Made by a program: the position numbers and the translations under genes. From Candidatus Curtissbacteria bacterium RIFCSPHIGHO2_12_FULL_41_17 (lineage in GTDB: Bacteria > Patescibacteriota > Microgenomatia > Curtissbacterales > GWA2-41-24), in assembly GCA_001774945.1 (NCBI GenBank), contig MFBL01000015.1, positions 1 through 64,000 of the forward strand: DNA of 64,000 nucleotides, in the 5' to 3' direction. The notes beneath the pieces are model-generated. The model was not told where the DNA came from. It did not search any database and saw nothing but the letters and a program-made list of their open reading frames with translations. Below, piece after piece: positions 52,000-61,238 of this stretch. Every line of letters begins with the position of its first letter. Position 1 is the stretch's first letter.

Positions 52000-53301
52000 A
52001 TGAATCAATTGCAGAAGTTACTGGAAACAATAGTTAAAATCTTCAATGTTAAGGAATTAAGGGGAAAGATTCTTTTTACTGCTTTTGTTTTTTTCGTCTT
52101 CAGGGTTTTTGTTTTTGTCCCTGTCCCCGGTGTTGATTTGGAATCCATTAAGAGATTATTTGGCGAAAATCAGCTTCTTTCCCTTTTAGATATTTTTTCT
52201 GGAGGAACGCTTGCAAATTTTTCTGTTATGTCTTTGGGGTTAAACCCATATATCAATGCCAGTATTATTATGCAGCTTTTACAAATGGTTTTTCCCAAAC
52301 TGGAAGAACTTGCCAAAGAAGGAGAATCCGGAAGGGAGAAAATAAATCAGTATACCAGATACTTGACGGTTCCGCTTACGGTTATCCAAGCATTTGGAAT
52401 GTATATTCTTCTTCTCAATGCCAAGATTATTGAAAGACTTGATCCAATTACATTAATTTCACTTGTTTTTACAATGACTACGGGAACCATACTTTTGATG
52501 TGGCTTGGTGAGTTAATTTCGCAAAGAGGTGTCGGCAATGGTATCTCCATGATAATTTTCGCAGGCATTGTAGGCAGATTACCAATAGGATTTGCCCAAC
52601 AGGTTTCTGTTTTTGATCCCTCCCAAATTAGAAACCTGGTTATCTTTGTAGCAATGGCACTACTGGTTGTAGTTTCAATAGTAATTGTAACTGAGGCAAG
52701 AAGACCTATTAAGGTGCACTATTCAAGAAGGGCGCAAGAAGGTGCTCCTTCTGCGGTATCAAGTTATATTCCCCTTAGGGTCAATCAGGCGGGGGTTATT
52801 CCAATCATTTTTGCTGTCTCATTGATTCTTTTGCCCACAACCTTCGCCAGATTTTTCGAAAGGTCACCTAATGTAGTAATTGCCAATTTTGCCCAAAGCC
52901 TCCAAAGGCTTTTTAGCCCAGACCAAATTGTATATAACGTCACGTATTTTTTATTGGTAGTTGCCTTCACTTACTTTTACACAACAGTAGCATTCAATAC
53001 CAAGCAAATATCCGAAATGCTAATGAAGCAGGGAGGGTTTTTGCCAGGGATCCGGCCCGGTTCTCCGACTAAATCATATTTAGACTTTGTTTCTTTAAGA
53101 ATTACTCTCTTTGGTGCCATATTTTTGGGTTTAATCGCAATACTGCCTTCAATTGGGCAATCTTTGACAGGAATACAGACACTCCTAATCGGGGGAACTG
53201 GTCTTTTAATAGTTGTGGCAGTCATTTTGGAAACGTCTAAAAATATAGAATCTCAACTGGTAATGAGAGACTACGACACATTCCTAAGGAGGGGTATATG
53301 A
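52000..53301 (+). CDS. secY: Preprotein translocase subunit SecY
   Basis: 433 residues with about ten transmembrane helices, forming the protein-export channel. The plug and first-helix region ([14 protein letters not shown]), [32 protein letters not shown], and the cytoplasmic loop [11 protein letters not shown] with [15 protein letters not shown] are signatures, and [18 protein letters not shown] is close to the family GxFIPGIRPGxxT. The stop overlaps the adk start. SecY in the spc block is standard gene order. Confidence 0.96.
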   Translation: MNQLQKLLETIVKIFNVKELRGKILFTAFVFFVFRVFVFVPVPGVDLESIKRLFGENQLLSLLDIFSGGTLANFSVMSLGLNPYINASIIMQLLQMVFPKLEELAKEGESGREKINQYTRYLTVPLTVIQAFGMYILLLNAKIIERLDPITLISLVFTMTTGTILLMWLGELISQRGVGNGISMIIFAGIVGRLPIGFAQQVSVFDPSQIRNLVIFVAMALLVVVSIVIVTEARRPIKVHYSRRAQEGAPSAVSSYIPLRVNQAGVIPIIFAVSLILLPTTFARFFERSPNVVIANFAQSLQRLFSPDQIVYNVTYFLLVVAFTYFYTTVAFNTKQISEMLMKQGGFLPGIRPGSPTKSYLDFVSLRITLFGAIFLGLIAILPSIGQSLTGIQTLLIGGTGLLIVVAVILETSKNIESQLVMRDYDTFLRRGI

Positions 53302-53840
53302 AATTGCTATTTTTAGGAAGTCAGGGAAGTGGTAAGTCGACGCAGGCGAAATTACTGGCCGGAAAATTGGACTTGCCCTATATTGAAATGGGCCAACTTT
53401 TTAGGGATAAGTCTAAATCGCAAAGTCAGGGTGGTGCCGATATTAAAAGAGCTCTTGACGTGGGTAATCTGGTCCCTGATCATTTGGCGACTAAAACCTT
53501 GCATGAGCGTCTTTTGCAACCGGATTGCAAAAGAGGCTATGTCCTTGACGGCTACCCTCGAAATTACGCTCAACTTGAGGGGTTGGATCAAGATATAGAC
53601 AGAGTATTTTACATTAAAGTCTCTGACCAGGAAGCAATTAGAAGATTACTTGCAAGAGCAAGAACCGATGACAATCTCAAAGTACTAACCAGAAGACTGG
53701 AAATTTATCATAAAGAGACTGAACCTTTACTTGGATATTTCAGAGAAAGGGGGATATTGGAAGAGATAGACGGGGAAAGACCGGTTGAAATGATTGCAAA
53801 AGAAATCAGCCAAAAAATTGCCAATGAAAACTATAGATAA
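53298..53840 (+). CDS. adk: Adenylate kinase, short form
   Basis: 180 residues. The enzyme balances ATP, ADP and AMP. P-loop [15 protein letters not shown]-site stretch [17 protein letters not shown], and [10 protein letters not shown] are present. After [19 protein letters not shown] the chain passes straight to the C-terminal helices, so the long LID domain of about 30-40 residues is missing. This is a common short adk form. ATG overlaps the secY stop, and map starts before its stop. Confidence 0.92.
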   Translation: MKLLFLGSQGSGKSTQAKLLAGKLDLPYIEMGQLFRDKSKSQSQGGADIKRALDVGNLVPDHLATKTLHERLLQPDCKRGYVLDGYPRNYAQLEGLDQDIDRVFYIKVSDQEAIRRLLARARTDDNLKVLTRRLEIYHKETEPLLGYFRERGILEEIDGERPVEMIAKEISQKIANENYR

Positions 53841-54594
53841 TCGCAAAAGTTTACAAAAAACAAGAAGAGAAATAGAGCTTATGGAAACTTCGGGCAAAAT
53901 CTGCTCTCTCGTTTTAAAAAAATTAACTGAGATGGTAAAAGCCGGAGAGTCTTGCAGCAATTTGAATGATATTGCCAGAGCTGAAATGGAAAAAAGAGGA
54001 GCTGGTCCTTCATTTATGACTGTTGATGACTATAAGTGGACAATTTGTACAACAATAAATGAGGAAGTTGTTCATGGAATCCCTAAAAGACGTCTGCTTA
54101 AAGACGGCGATATTTTGGGTATCGATATTGGTGTTTTGTACAAGGGGTATCATAGCGATATGGCCGTTTCTCTTTGTGTAGGAAAGATTACAGAAGACAA
54201 AAAAAAATTTCTTGACGTAGGCAAAAAAACATTAAAGCGCGCAATAGAAAGGGCAAGAATCGGCAATCGTATTGGAGATATATCAGCAACCATTCAGGAC
54301 GGAATTGAAAGTAATGGCTATTCAGTTGTTAGAAATTTGACAGGGCACGGAATTGGCAAGAATCTTCATGAGGATCCTGTCATTCCTTGCTTTGGGAAAA
54401 GACAAACAGGTCCTAAAATTTTAGAAAATATGGTTCTTGCAATAGAAGTAATTTACACCCAAGGATCAGGTGAGGTAAAGCTTGAGCAAGACGGATGGAC
54501 GATTACTACAAGCGACGGGTCGCTGGGAGGACTTTTTGAACAAACAGTCGTAATCTCAAAAGATGGCCCTATAGTATTGACACCTTATTTATGA
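53824..54594 (+). CDS. map: Methionine aminopeptidase, type I
   Basis: 256 residues from ATG 53824, overlapping adk by 17 bp; an earlier in-frame start lies deeper in adk. The enzyme removes N-terminal Met. Metal ligands are seen: Asp in DILGIDIGVLYKGYHSDMAV (two), His in TGHGIGKNLHEDP, and Glu in LAIEVIYT and FEQTVVI. NEEVVHGIP holds the substrate-site His. All five ligands are present. The 3' end contains a promoter for infA. Confidence 0.95.
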   Translation: MKTIDNRKSLQKTRREIELMETSGKICSLVLKKLTEMVKAGESCSNLNDIARAEMEKRGAGPSFMTVDDYKWTICTTINEEVVHGIPKRRLLKDGDILGIDIGVLYKGYHSDMAVSLCVGKITEDKKKFLDVGKKTLKRAIERARIGNRIGDISATIQDGIESNGYSVVRNLTGHGIGKNLHEDPVIPCFGKRQTGPKILENMVLAIEVIYTQGSGEVKLEQDGWTITTSDGSLGGLFEQTVVISKDGPIVLTPYL

Positions 54595-54622
54595 AACTGG
54601 TAAAATTTAAATTTAATATAAT
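54577..54622 (+). promoter_or_regulatory. Promoter region for infA-rpmJ-rpsMKD-rpoA
   Basis: TTGACA (54577-54582), 18 bp, TAAAAT (54601-54606), lying over the map stop. A second box TATAAT (54617-54622) lies 8 nt before the infA ATG. Either start gives a leader of under 20 nt. Confidence 0.55.
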
Positions 54623-54630
54623 TTTTTAAC

Positions 54631-54873
54631 ATGGCAAAACCAGGTATTATTGAAATTGAAGGTGAGGTAACCGAAGCTTTGCCCAACACGATGTTTAGGG
54701 TGATGGTAAAAACTGGACAAATTCCATCTGTCACCGAGGACAAAATTGTTTTATGTCATCTTTCCGGGAAAATGAGAATTCATTATGTGCGTATTTTACC
54801 GGGAGATAAAGTAAAACTGGAGATAACTCCCTATGATTTAACAAAAGGAAGGATAATTTTTAGATACAGATGA
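54631..54873 (+). CDS. infA: Translation initiation factor IF-1
   Basis: 80 residues, slightly longer than E. coli IF-1. [55 protein letters not shown] correspond to the OB-fold and the standard C-terminus. IF-1 occupies the A site during initiation. No Shine-Dalgarno sequence is seen. rpmJ overlaps its stop. Confidence 0.96.
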   Translation: MAKPGIIEIEGEVTEALPNTMFRVMVKTGQIPSVTEDKIVLCHLSGKMRIHYVRILPGDKVKLEITPYDLTKGRIIFRYR

Positions 54874-54983
54874 AAGTACAAGCAAGTATTAAAAAAAGAT
54901 GTATTAGTTGCAAAATCGTAAAACGCAAGGGAAGACTTTACGTAATTTGTCCAAACCCGCGTCATAAGCAACGTCAAGGATAA
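54870..54983 (+). CDS. rpmJ: 50S ribosomal protein L36
   Basis: 37 residues. [15 protein letters not shown] and [13 protein letters not shown] give the zinc-binding C, C, C and H of the C+ form. The ATG overlaps the infA stop (ATGA), and rpsM follows after 5 bp, the usual infA-rpmJ-rpsM order. L36 helps organise 23S rRNA late in assembly. Confidence 0.95.
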   Translation: MKVQASIKKRCISCKIVKRKGRLYVICPNPRHKQRQG

Positions 54984-54988
54984 TTAAG

Positions 54989-55396
54989 ATGACGAGAATT
55001 TCAGGGATAGATTTACCAAACGACAAAAGAATCGAAGCGGCCTTACCGTATATTTATGGAATAGGTCCGACCTTGACAAAACAGATACTTGCTGTCTGTC
55101 AAATTGATCCCAATACTAGAACAAAAAATTTGAAAGAAGAGGAAATCGCAAAACTTCAAAAAGAAATTGAAAAGTACAAAATTGAGGGAGATTTAAGAAG
55201 AGAGATACAAAGCAGCATTAAAAGACTGCAAGAAATTGGTTCATATAGAGGAATAAGACATAGTAAAAATTTACCAGTAAGAGGTCAAAGAACCCGGGTA
55301 AATGCAAGAACAAAAAGGGGTAAAAGAGTGACTATTGGTACTGTTAGGAAGGAAGTTGCAGTCCGTATGGAAAAGACAACGCAACAAGGTAAATAA
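54989..55396 (+). CDS. rpsM: 30S ribosomal protein S13
   Basis: 135 residues. [69 protein letters not shown] match strongly apart from small changes. S13 bridges the head to the large subunit. The last 20 residues are a basic extension instead of the usual KKPR end. rpsK follows after 3 bp. Confidence 0.96.
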   Translation: MTRISGIDLPNDKRIEAALPYIYGIGPTLTKQILAVCQIDPNTRTKNLKEEEIAKLQKEIEKYKIEGDLRREIQSSIKRLQEIGSYRGIRHSKNLPVRGQRTRVNARTKRGKRVTIGTVRKEVAVRMEKTTQQGK

Positions 55397-55399
55397 TAT

Positions 55400-55789
55400 A
55401 TGGCAAAAGAACCAAAAGAATCAAAAAAAATAATTGCTAAAAATATAAGCCATGCAAAGGCTTATGTGACAGCCACTTTTAATAATACCATCATCACTCT
55501 TACCGATCAGAATGGTCAAACACTAGTATGGGGTTCTGCAGGTGCCTCCGGCTTCAAGGGTGCGAGAAAGTCTACACCATATGCTGCCACAACAGCTGTT
55601 GAAGATGTAGCTAAAAAAGCTAGAGAACTTGGTATAAGAAGTGTCGAAATTTTTGTAAAAGGACCGGGACCGGGGAGGGATGGAGCAATCAGAGCATTTA
55701 AATCGCAAGGATTAAATATAACTATGATTGCTGATGTTACTCCCATTCCGCACAACGGACCGCGTCCATCAAAAAGGAGAAGAGTTTAA
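55400..55789 (+). CDS. rpsK: 30S ribosomal protein S11
   Basis: 129 residues. [48 protein letters not shown] and the end [18 protein letters not shown] are all classic. S11 lies on the platform beside the exit site. rpsD follows after 4 bp. Confidence 0.97.
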   Translation: MAKEPKESKKIIAKNISHAKAYVTATFNNTIITLTDQNGQTLVWGSAGASGFKGARKSTPYAATTAVEDVAKKARELGIRSVEIFVKGPGPGRDGAIRAFKSQGLNITMIADVTPIPHNGPRPSKRRRV

Positions 55790-55793
55790 GAAA

Positions 55794-56402
55794 ATGGCTA
55801 GATATACTGGACCAAAACATCGACTATGTAGGGCAGAAGGTGTTGCTTTATGTGGACAAGCCAAGTGCCCGGTGATAAAAAGAAATGCAGCACCTCCTGG
55901 GCAACATGGAGGCAGAATTCGTAAAAAATCCTCTGAATTTGCGATCCAGCTGCGAGAAAAACAAAAAGTCAAAAGAATTTACCAAGTACTTGAGAGACAA
56001 TTTAAAAGGTATTTTGAAATTGCTTCAAGGAAAAAAACTACAACCGGTCAAGCACTCCTGGCTCTTTTGGAAACGCGCCTTGACAACGTTGTTTACAGAC
56101 TTAATTTGGCAAAAACCAGGTATCAGGCAAGACAGCTTGTATCTCATGGTCACGTAAAAGTGAATGACAGAAGAGTGACTATTCCTTCATACAATGTTAA
56201 AATCGGCGATGTAATATCTCTTTCTACAAAAGCCGCAAATTTTGATTTTATTAAAAAACTGTCTGAGGAAACTAAAGATTTAAAAATACCGTCATGGCTT
56301 ACAAAAAAGGCTATAGTAGGAAAAGTTGTTTCAGAACCTGAAAGAGAAGATATTGATGCGCAAGTAGATGAAACGCTTATAGTTGAATATTATTCTCGAT
56401 AG
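55794..56402 (+). CDS. rpsD: 30S ribosomal protein S4
   Basis: 202 residues from ATG 55794 (MARYTGPKHRLCR); upstream in-frame codons lie inside rpsK. Cysteines in LCRAEG, LCGQAKCP hint at a partial zinc site (three seen). The S4 RNA-binding domain has LETRLDNVVYRLNLAKTRYQARQLVSHGHVKVNDRRV. S4 starts 30S assembly and in E. coli represses the alpha operon. rpoA follows after 53 bp. Confidence 0.96.
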   Translation: MARYTGPKHRLCRAEGVALCGQAKCPVIKRNAAPPGQHGGRIRKKSSEFAIQLREKQKVKRIYQVLERQFKRYFEIASRKKTTTGQALLALLETRLDNVVYRLNLAKTRYQARQLVSHGHVKVNDRRVTIPSYNVKIGDVISLSTKAANFDFIKKLSEETKDLKIPSWLTKKAIVGKVVSEPEREDIDAQVDETLIVEYYSR

Positions 56403-56455
56403 AGAACAAGATGCTAGTCAGCTTATTCAAGATAAAAGTTAAGGAGGTGAATTAA

Positions 56456-57376
56456 ATGTTGGACTTATCACAAATAGAAGTAGTTACAGAAAAAGAAACC
56501 ACAGAATTTGGAAAATTTATAATCGAGCCGCTGGATCAAGGTTATGGTCACACTATCGGGAATTCGCTTCGTCGAGTACTTTTAAGTTCTCTTGCTGGGG
56601 CGGCAATAACTCAAGTAAAAATTTCACAGGCTAAGCATCAATTTTCATCTTTGCCTGGGATGACAGAGGATGTTGTCGAATTTATATTAAACTTAAAAAA
56701 AGTTAAACTCAAAATCTCAGGAGAGAAACCAGTTAAATTAACCTTAGACTTAAGGGGGCCTAAAGAAGTTAAAGCCAAAGATATCGAAAAGGCTGCTGGG
56801 GTGGAAATTACAAATGGGGATTTAGTTTTAGCCCACCTTTCTGATTCAAAAGCAAGATTGACCGTCCAAATGGTTGCGGAAAATGGCAGAGGATACTCAC
56901 TTGCCACAGAGAGGGCCGCAGCCGAAATTGGAGTAATTCCAATTGATGCGAATTTCTCCCCAATTTCCAGTGTTAATTATAGCGTGGATTCTACCCGTGT
57001 TGGTCGAATAACCAATTATGATAAATTGACAATCGAATTAAAAACCGACGGCACAATTAAACCATCAGAGGCTTTAAAACAGGCTTCAAAAATATTGCAA
57101 GATCTCTTTATGATAATTTATCAACCACCGGCAAGTACAAAGAAAACAAAGCATGAAGAAACAGTTGCTTTAACTTCTGAAGTATTGAATACATCACTGG
57201 AGGAACTGGATTTACCAGTAAGACTTACCAACAGTCTTAAAGCAGGTAAAGTAGAAACAATTGGAGATTTTTTAACTAAAGACAGAAAAGAGCTTACCAA
57301 AATGAAGAATGTCGGACCTAAATCAATCGAGCTAGTTGAAGAGAAACTGAGAGAAAGAAGTATTGAGAAAAAGTGA
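56456..57376 (+). CDS. rpoA: DNA-directed RNA polymerase subunit alpha
   Basis: 306 residues. The N-terminal dimerisation domain has EPLDQGYGHTIGNSLRRVLLSSLAGAA and the C-terminal domain (about residues 243-300) has LPVRLTNSLKAGKVETIGDFL and KNVGPKSIELVEEKL. A strong Shine-Dalgarno sequence, AAGGAGGTGA, lies 7 nt before ATG 56456, one of the best in the window. The stop overlaps the rplQ start. Confidence 0.97.
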   Translation: MLDLSQIEVVTEKETTEFGKFIIEPLDQGYGHTIGNSLRRVLLSSLAGAAITQVKISQAKHQFSSLPGMTEDVVEFILNLKKVKLKISGEKPVKLTLDLRGPKEVKAKDIEKAAGVEITNGDLVLAHLSDSKARLTVQMVAENGRGYSLATERAAAEIGVIPIDANFSPISSVNYSVDSTRVGRITNYDKLTIELKTDGTIKPSEALKQASKILQDLFMIIYQPPASTKKTKHEETVALTSEVLNTSLEELDLPVRLTNSLKAGKVETIGDFLTKDRKELTKMKNVGPKSIELVEEKLRERSIEKK

Positions 57377-57834
57377 GACATTTGGTATTCGGTAAAAGAC
57401 TCTCAAGAGATACTGCAAGCAGAAAGGCTCTACTTGCAAATCTGGCAAATTCGCTAATTGAAGAAGGCAGGGTGACTACTACCCTTGCTAAGGCGAAGTT
57501 TGCAAGACCGTTTGTGGAAAAATTGGTAACTTATATTAAAAGCAATAAGTTATATAAAAAAAGAGAGCTGGCAGCTTTTTTAACTAAAAAAGCTTTTAGA
57601 AGGCTGCTTTTGGATATTACTCCAAAATTAAATGATAGAACTAGTGGTTACACCAGAATTATTAAATTAGGTCCCAGAAGGGGCGACTCTGCCCCGATGG
57701 CTAGAATTGAATTTCTTAACTGGGAGAAATCGAAAGCTTCACAAACTACACCTTCAAAAAAGAAAAATGGAAGACGTGTTAAAAATTTAAAAATTAATAC
57801 AAAAAATAAGGAAGGGAACAAAGATGAAAAATGA
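57373..57834 (+). CDS. rplQ: 50S ribosomal protein L17
   Basis: 153 residues, GTG start overlapping the rpoA stop. KRLSRDTASRKALLANLANSLIEEGRVTTTLAKAK and the late SGYTRIIKLGPRRGDSAPMARIEF match L17. About 35 Lys/Asn-rich residues extend the C-terminus beyond the usual length of about 120. The frame overlaps rplM by 11 bp. Confidence 0.95.
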   Translation: MRHLVFGKRLSRDTASRKALLANLANSLIEEGRVTTTLAKAKFARPFVEKLVTYIKSNKLYKKRELAAFLTKKAFRRLLLDITPKLNDRTSGYTRIIKLGPRRGDSAPMARIEFLNWEKSKASQTTPSKKKNGRRVKNLKINTKNKEGNKDEK

Positions 57835-58282
57835 CCAAATAAATAGAAACTGGCATCTTATCGATGCAAAAAGAAAAGTTTTGGGAAGACTTGCCAGTGA
57901 AGCCGCTTATCTTTTAATGGGCAAAAATAAATCATCATATGTGCCATATCTTGATTCTGGAGATTATGTAGTGGTCATAAATGCCAAAGATGTTGTTCTG
58001 TCTGGAAAAAAAGAATTTCATAAAAAATACTATCATCATTCGCATTTTCCCGGAGGATTAAAAATAAAGACTGCCGCACAAATTAGGGAAGAAAATCCCC
58101 AAAAATTAATAAGAAATGCCATTACCGGAATGATGCCAAAAACAAAACTTGGCAAAATGATGCTTAAAAAACTTTTTGTCTATTCAGATAATAATTATCC
58201 TTATGCGAGCAAGTTTATAGCCACTGTCAGCACTACGCCTCAGCAACTAAAACATACCAGCTTGAAAGTTGCCAGAAAATGA
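57824..58282 (+). CDS. rplM: 50S ribosomal protein L13
   Basis: 152 residues. WHLIDAKRKVLGRLASEAAYLLMGKNKSSYVPYLDSGDYVVVINA, KKYYHHSHFPGGLK and AITGMMPKTKLGKMMLKKLFVY match L13, an early large-subunit binder. The stop overlaps the rpsI start, the universal rplM-rpsI pair. Confidence 0.96.
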   Translation: MKNDQINRNWHLIDAKRKVLGRLASEAAYLLMGKNKSSYVPYLDSGDYVVVINAKDVVLSGKKEFHKKYYHHSHFPGGLKIKTAAQIREENPQKLIRNAITGMMPKTKLGKMMLKKLFVYSDNNYPYASKFIATVSTTPQQLKHTSLKVARK

Positions 58283-58689
58283 AAAAGGAAAATCAAAAAT
58301 CGGAGATTATTTCGGCGCATGGGCGCAGAAAAGAAGCCGTGGCCAGAGTAATGCTTTATAAGGGAGATGGGCAAATTTTGGTAAATGGACAGGCAATTAA
58401 TCAATATTTCCCAAGTAAAGTTGCCAAGAGTTTATGGCAAAAGCCTTTTGTTCTGACAAAATCCCAAAATGATTACTGGGCAACCATTAAAGTTTCAGGT
58501 TCTGGAAAGAGCGGGCAACTGCTAGCGGTGGTTCATGGTTTGTCGCGGGCATTATCTAAAGCTAACTTGGAATTTAGACCGATTCTTAAAAGAGCTGGAC
58601 TTTTAACAAGAGATCCCCGGGTTAAGGAAAGACGTAAATACGGCCTTGCCCAGAAGGCTAGAAAAGGTAAGCAATCACCTAGGAGGTGA
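58279..58689 (+). CDS. rpsI: 30S ribosomal protein S9
   Basis: 136 residues. AHGRRKEAVARVMLYKGDGQILVNG, GKSGQLLAVVHGLSRAL and LTRDPRVKERRKYGLAQKARKG match S9, whose C-terminal tail reaches the P-site tRNA. Here the tail is KGKQSPRR rather than the common xxQFSKR; the final Arg is kept. The last codons form a perfect hairpin and have a second copy downstream (58712-58729). Confidence 0.95.
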   Translation: MKKENQKSEIISAHGRRKEAVARVMLYKGDGQILVNGQAINQYFPSKVAKSLWQKPFVLTKSQNDYWATIKVSGSGKSGQLLAVVHGLSRALSKANLEFRPILKRAGLLTRDPRVKERRKYGLAQKARKGKQSPRR

Positions 58690-58729
58690 TTGCCCTGAGT
58701 CTATCGAAGGGCAGTCGCCCAGGCGGTAG
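58663..58729 (+). repeat. Palindromic rpsI 3' end and second copy of its last codons
   Basis: The real end is KGKQSPRR stop (58663-58689). GCAATCACCT (58671-58680) and AGGTGATTGC (58684-58693) form a perfect 10-bp hairpin that contains the TGA stop. Then comes the palindrome CCCTGAGTCTATCGAAGGG (58693-58711), and 58712-58729 reads QSPRR stop with altered codons (CAG TCG CCC AGG CGG TAG against CAA TCA CCT AGG AGG TGA). Confidence 0.85.
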
Positions 58730-58786
58730 CAAGTCCTCCCAAATTCGCACCTCGAACCGTGTACGAATAGTACTGAAATTTTCCTA

Positions 58787-58960
58787 TTATTGTTGAGGTT
58801 CCGATGGCGGCGTTTGGTTTTGGCTATTAGCCGGATTTTGAGGATTCATAAATTGGCCATCACCAGATTGCGTTGGTTGATTAGCTGATTCGCTAGGTGA
58901 TGTTGGCGGCGGTTGCTCTTTTTTCCCAAAAAGATTTTTGACAAGATCCAGAAAACCCAT
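58787..58960 (-). CDS. Small Gln/Pro/Asn-rich protein, unknown
   Basis: 57 residues on the minus strand. It starts MGFLDLVKNLFGKKE, an amphipathic helix, followed by a low-complexity Gln/Pro/Asn/Ser tail with no cysteine. TATAAT ends 2-3 nt before the ATG, so it would be leaderless or use another start. It lies just downstream of the minus-strand tRNA-Pro and may share its transcript. The amphipathic start could touch the membrane; this is inference. Confidence 0.5.
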   Translation of the reverse strand: MGFLDLVKNLFGKKEQPPPTSPSESANQPTQSGDGQFMNPQNPANSQNQTPPSEPQQ

Positions 58961-59008
58961 TTATTATATCTAAACCTTTTTATTCCCCGTTGTCAAATTT
59001 TTATTTTG

Positions 59009-59082
59009 TCGGGGTGGCCGGACTTGAACCGGCGACTTCCAGACCCCCAGCCTGGCGTTCTAGCCAACTGAACTACACCCCG
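59009..59082 (-). tRNA. tRNA-Pro(GGG)
   Basis: A full cloverleaf on the minus strand, 74 nt including the discriminator A. Acceptor CGGGGTG/CACCCCG, D arm GTTC/GAAC, anticodon stem CCAGG/TCTGG with loop CTGGGGG (anticodon GGG), T arm GCCGG/CCGGC with loop TTCAAGT. No CCA is encoded, so a CCA-adding enzyme is needed. No intron is seen. Confidence 0.95.
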
Positions 59083-59143
59083 TAAGTATTCGGTAATACA
59101 TCAGACAAAGTGCTGATATACTCCGTTCGTCGAAATAAGCAAA

Positions 59144-59179
59144 GCTTGCGATCCTCGACTTCGTCCACGGGTCTAGGAC
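59144..59179. repeat. Diverged hairpin cassette (GCTTGCGATCC ... GGGTCTAGGAC)
   Basis: Left end AAGCTTGCGATCCTCG resembles AGCTTGCGGTCCTTG at 26504 and CCTTGCGGTCCTCG at 36491; the right half is diverged. The remaining gap to recA (59180-59363) is AT-rich, with an AAATGC/GCATTT hairpin at about 59243-59259 and no clear promoter or LexA-type box. Confidence 0.45.
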
Positions 59180-59363
59180 TTCGCTTTAACGTTAACATAC
59201 CATTTGGTACACGACTTTTTCGCTTAGTCATTCCTCCTCTTCAAATGCTAAAGCATTTGATTATAACTCCACAGAAAATTCTTGAATATTTTATCACCTC
59301 TTGTAATTTTGGCAAATCTGTAGTAAAACTAGTCGTGAAAATAACTGCTTTAAACAAAGTTTG

Positions 59364-60437
59364 ATGAGTACCTCCGACGCCAAAAAACAAGCAATTTTAA
59401 CTGCAATTTCCCAGATAGAAAAAGCCTACGGCAAAGGGGCCATCATGAAAATGGGGGAAGCGGTTGGTAAACTGGAGGCAGAAATTATTTCCACCGGATC
59501 TATTCCTGTAGATTTAGCTCTTGGAATCGGCGGTTTTCCAAGAGGAAGAATTATTGAAATATTCGGACCGGAAGCGTCAGGTAAAACTACACTGGCACTA
59601 GCAGTAATTGCCCAAGCCCAAAAAAATGGAGGATCGGCGGCACTTATTGATGTTGAGCATGCTCTTGACCCGTCTTGGGCTCAAACTGTTGGTGTTAATC
59701 TGGATGATTTACTAATTTCCCAGCCGGATACCGGAGAACAAGCTTTAGAAATAACAGAGACATTGATTCGATCCGGTGCAATTGATGTAATAGTTGTTGA
59801 TTCTGTTGCAGCTTTAGTACCCCGGGCAGAAATAGAAGGAGAGATGGGAGATTCCATTATGGGGGTTCAGGCAAGATTAATGTCGCAGGCCTTAAGAAAA
59901 CTAACTGGTGCGATTTCAAAATCAAAAACTGCGGCCGTTTTTACAAATCAATTACGGGAGAAAATTGGCGTGATGTTCGGCAATCCGGAAGTAACCCCCG
60001 GAGGCAGAGCGCTTAAATTTTACTCCTCAATCAGGTTGGATGTCAGAAAAATTGAAAATATTAAAGAAGGAGAAAAAGTAATTGGAACAAGACATAGGGT
60101 TAAGGTAGTTAAAAATAAATTAGCGCCGCCATTTCGGGTAGCCGAATTTGACATTATGTCAGATGAAGGGATTTCCAAAGAAGGCGGAATTTTGGATGTA
60201 GCATTGGAGCTTGGTTTAGTAACAAAGTCAGGGGCATTTTTTAGATGGAGTACAAAACTAATCGGTCAAGGTAGGGAAAGTGCCAAAGCCTACTTCAATG
60301 AACATAAAAAGGATTATACTGCTCTTGAAAAAGAAATTTGGAACAAAGTAAAAAAAGGAATTCCACAAAAGTCCAAAAAAGTTACTGATTCAGAAAGCGA
60401 AAGCGACGAAATCTTAGAAGAAATAGCTGTTGCTTAA
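59364..60437 (+). CDS. recA: Recombinase RecA
   Basis: 357 residues from ATG 59364 ([31 protein letters not shown]); a TTG directly upstream is less likely. Walker A is GPEASGKTT (family: GPESSGKTT), Walker [11 protein letters not shown], loop L1 [23 protein letters not shown] and L2 [31 protein letters not shown] sequence are present. RecA pairs homologous DNA and may activate LexA; no LexA gene or box is seen here. recX follows with no gap. Confidence 0.97.
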   Translation: MSTSDAKKQAILTAISQIEKAYGKGAIMKMGEAVGKLEAEIISTGSIPVDLALGIGGFPRGRIIEIFGPEASGKTTLALAVIAQAQKNGGSAALIDVEHALDPSWAQTVGVNLDDLLISQPDTGEQALEITETLIRSGAIDVIVVDSVAALVPRAEIEGEMGDSIMGVQARLMSQALRKLTGAISKSKTAAVFTNQLREKIGVMFGNPEVTPGGRALKFYSSIRLDVRKIENIKEGEKVIGTRHRVKVVKNKLAPPFRVAEFDIMSDEGISKEGGILDVALELGLVTKSGAFFRWSTKLIGQGRESAKAYFNEHKKDYTALEKEIWNKVKKGIPQKSKKVTDSESESDEILEEIAVA

Positions 60438-61094
60438 GTGCCCCTTATTACTTCGATAGAACCCCAGAAAAAGAAAGTTAACCGCTTCAATATTTATTTG
60501 GATGGGGTTTTTGGTATTGGAATTGATGCCGAAATTCTTCTAAAAAACAATTTAAAAGTTGGCCAGAACTTATCAGAAAAACAGATAAGTGAATTAATCT
60601 CAAAAGAAGAATTATCAAAACTTACGGATAAAACTCTGCATTTTTTATCTTTTAGGCCGCGTAGTGAAAGAGAAACATTCCAGTATTTATCTAAAAAAAT
60701 CGCAAAATCTCAAAATATCACTTTTAGGCAAGCACAGGAAAGCCATATCGTTAAAAGTATTGTTGAAAAACTAAAAAAATATAATTATTTAGATGATAGT
60801 GAATTTGCAAAATGGTGGGTGCACTCTCGAATAAGATCAAATCCTAAGGGAACCATCGTCCTTAAAAGAGAACTAATAAATAGGGGAATCACAAAAGAAA
60901 TCATAGATCTTGTTTTGTCAAAATATCAAAATCAAACTGCAATTGCCCAAAAAGCCCTTCAAAAGAAATTAAAATCGTGGAAAAATCTTTCTGAGCAAGA
61001 TTTTAAAAAAAAGGTCTATTCTTATCTTATAACTCGCGGTTTCGACTTTGAAACAATTAAAGAAGTGTTTGCAAATTTTGCAAAAAAGCGATAA
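60438..61094 (+). CDS. recX: Regulatory protein RecX
   Basis: 218 residues, GTG directly after the recA stop. Helical repeats with LHFLSFRPRSERETFQYLSKK (the RPRS signature), LKKYNYLDDSEFAKWWVHSRI and GTIVLKRELINRGI fit RecX, which binds RecA filaments and limits them. The first 60 residues form a beta-rich extension (FNIYLDGVFGIGIDAEIL) common in longer RecX forms. Translation is probably coupled to recA. Confidence 0.92.
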   Translation: MPLITSIEPQKKKVNRFNIYLDGVFGIGIDAEILLKNNLKVGQNLSEKQISELISKEELSKLTDKTLHFLSFRPRSERETFQYLSKKIAKSQNITFRQAQESHIVKSIVEKLKKYNYLDDSEFAKWWVHSRIRSNPKGTIVLKRELINRGITKEIIDLVLSKYQNQTAIAQKALQKKLKSWKNLSEQDFKKKVYSYLITRGFDFETIKEVFANFAKKR

Positions 61095-61190
61095 AATTGT
61101 TTCTTGAAAGTAGCCAAATAGAGGGTTGTTTACTTAAAGTGTTATGGAGTATTTTGCAAACTCTTGCTTCTTAAAACTTAACAAATAACC

Positions 61191-61217
61191 GCTTGCCAAA
61201 ACGGCAAGCCTTCTTTT
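61191..61217 (+). terminator. Intrinsic terminator after recX
   Basis: GCTTGCC (61191-61197) and GGCAAGC (61203-61209) with a short loop, followed by CTTCTTTT. It lies about 100 bp after the recX stop and 22 bp before rny. Confidence 0.75.
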
Positions 61218-61238
61218 GGCACACTTTCCACAATATAA

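Noticed and set aside
59110..59364. 84-codon frame before recA
   Set aside because: No ribosome site, runs through a repeat cassette and AT-rich DNA, and would end over the recA start.
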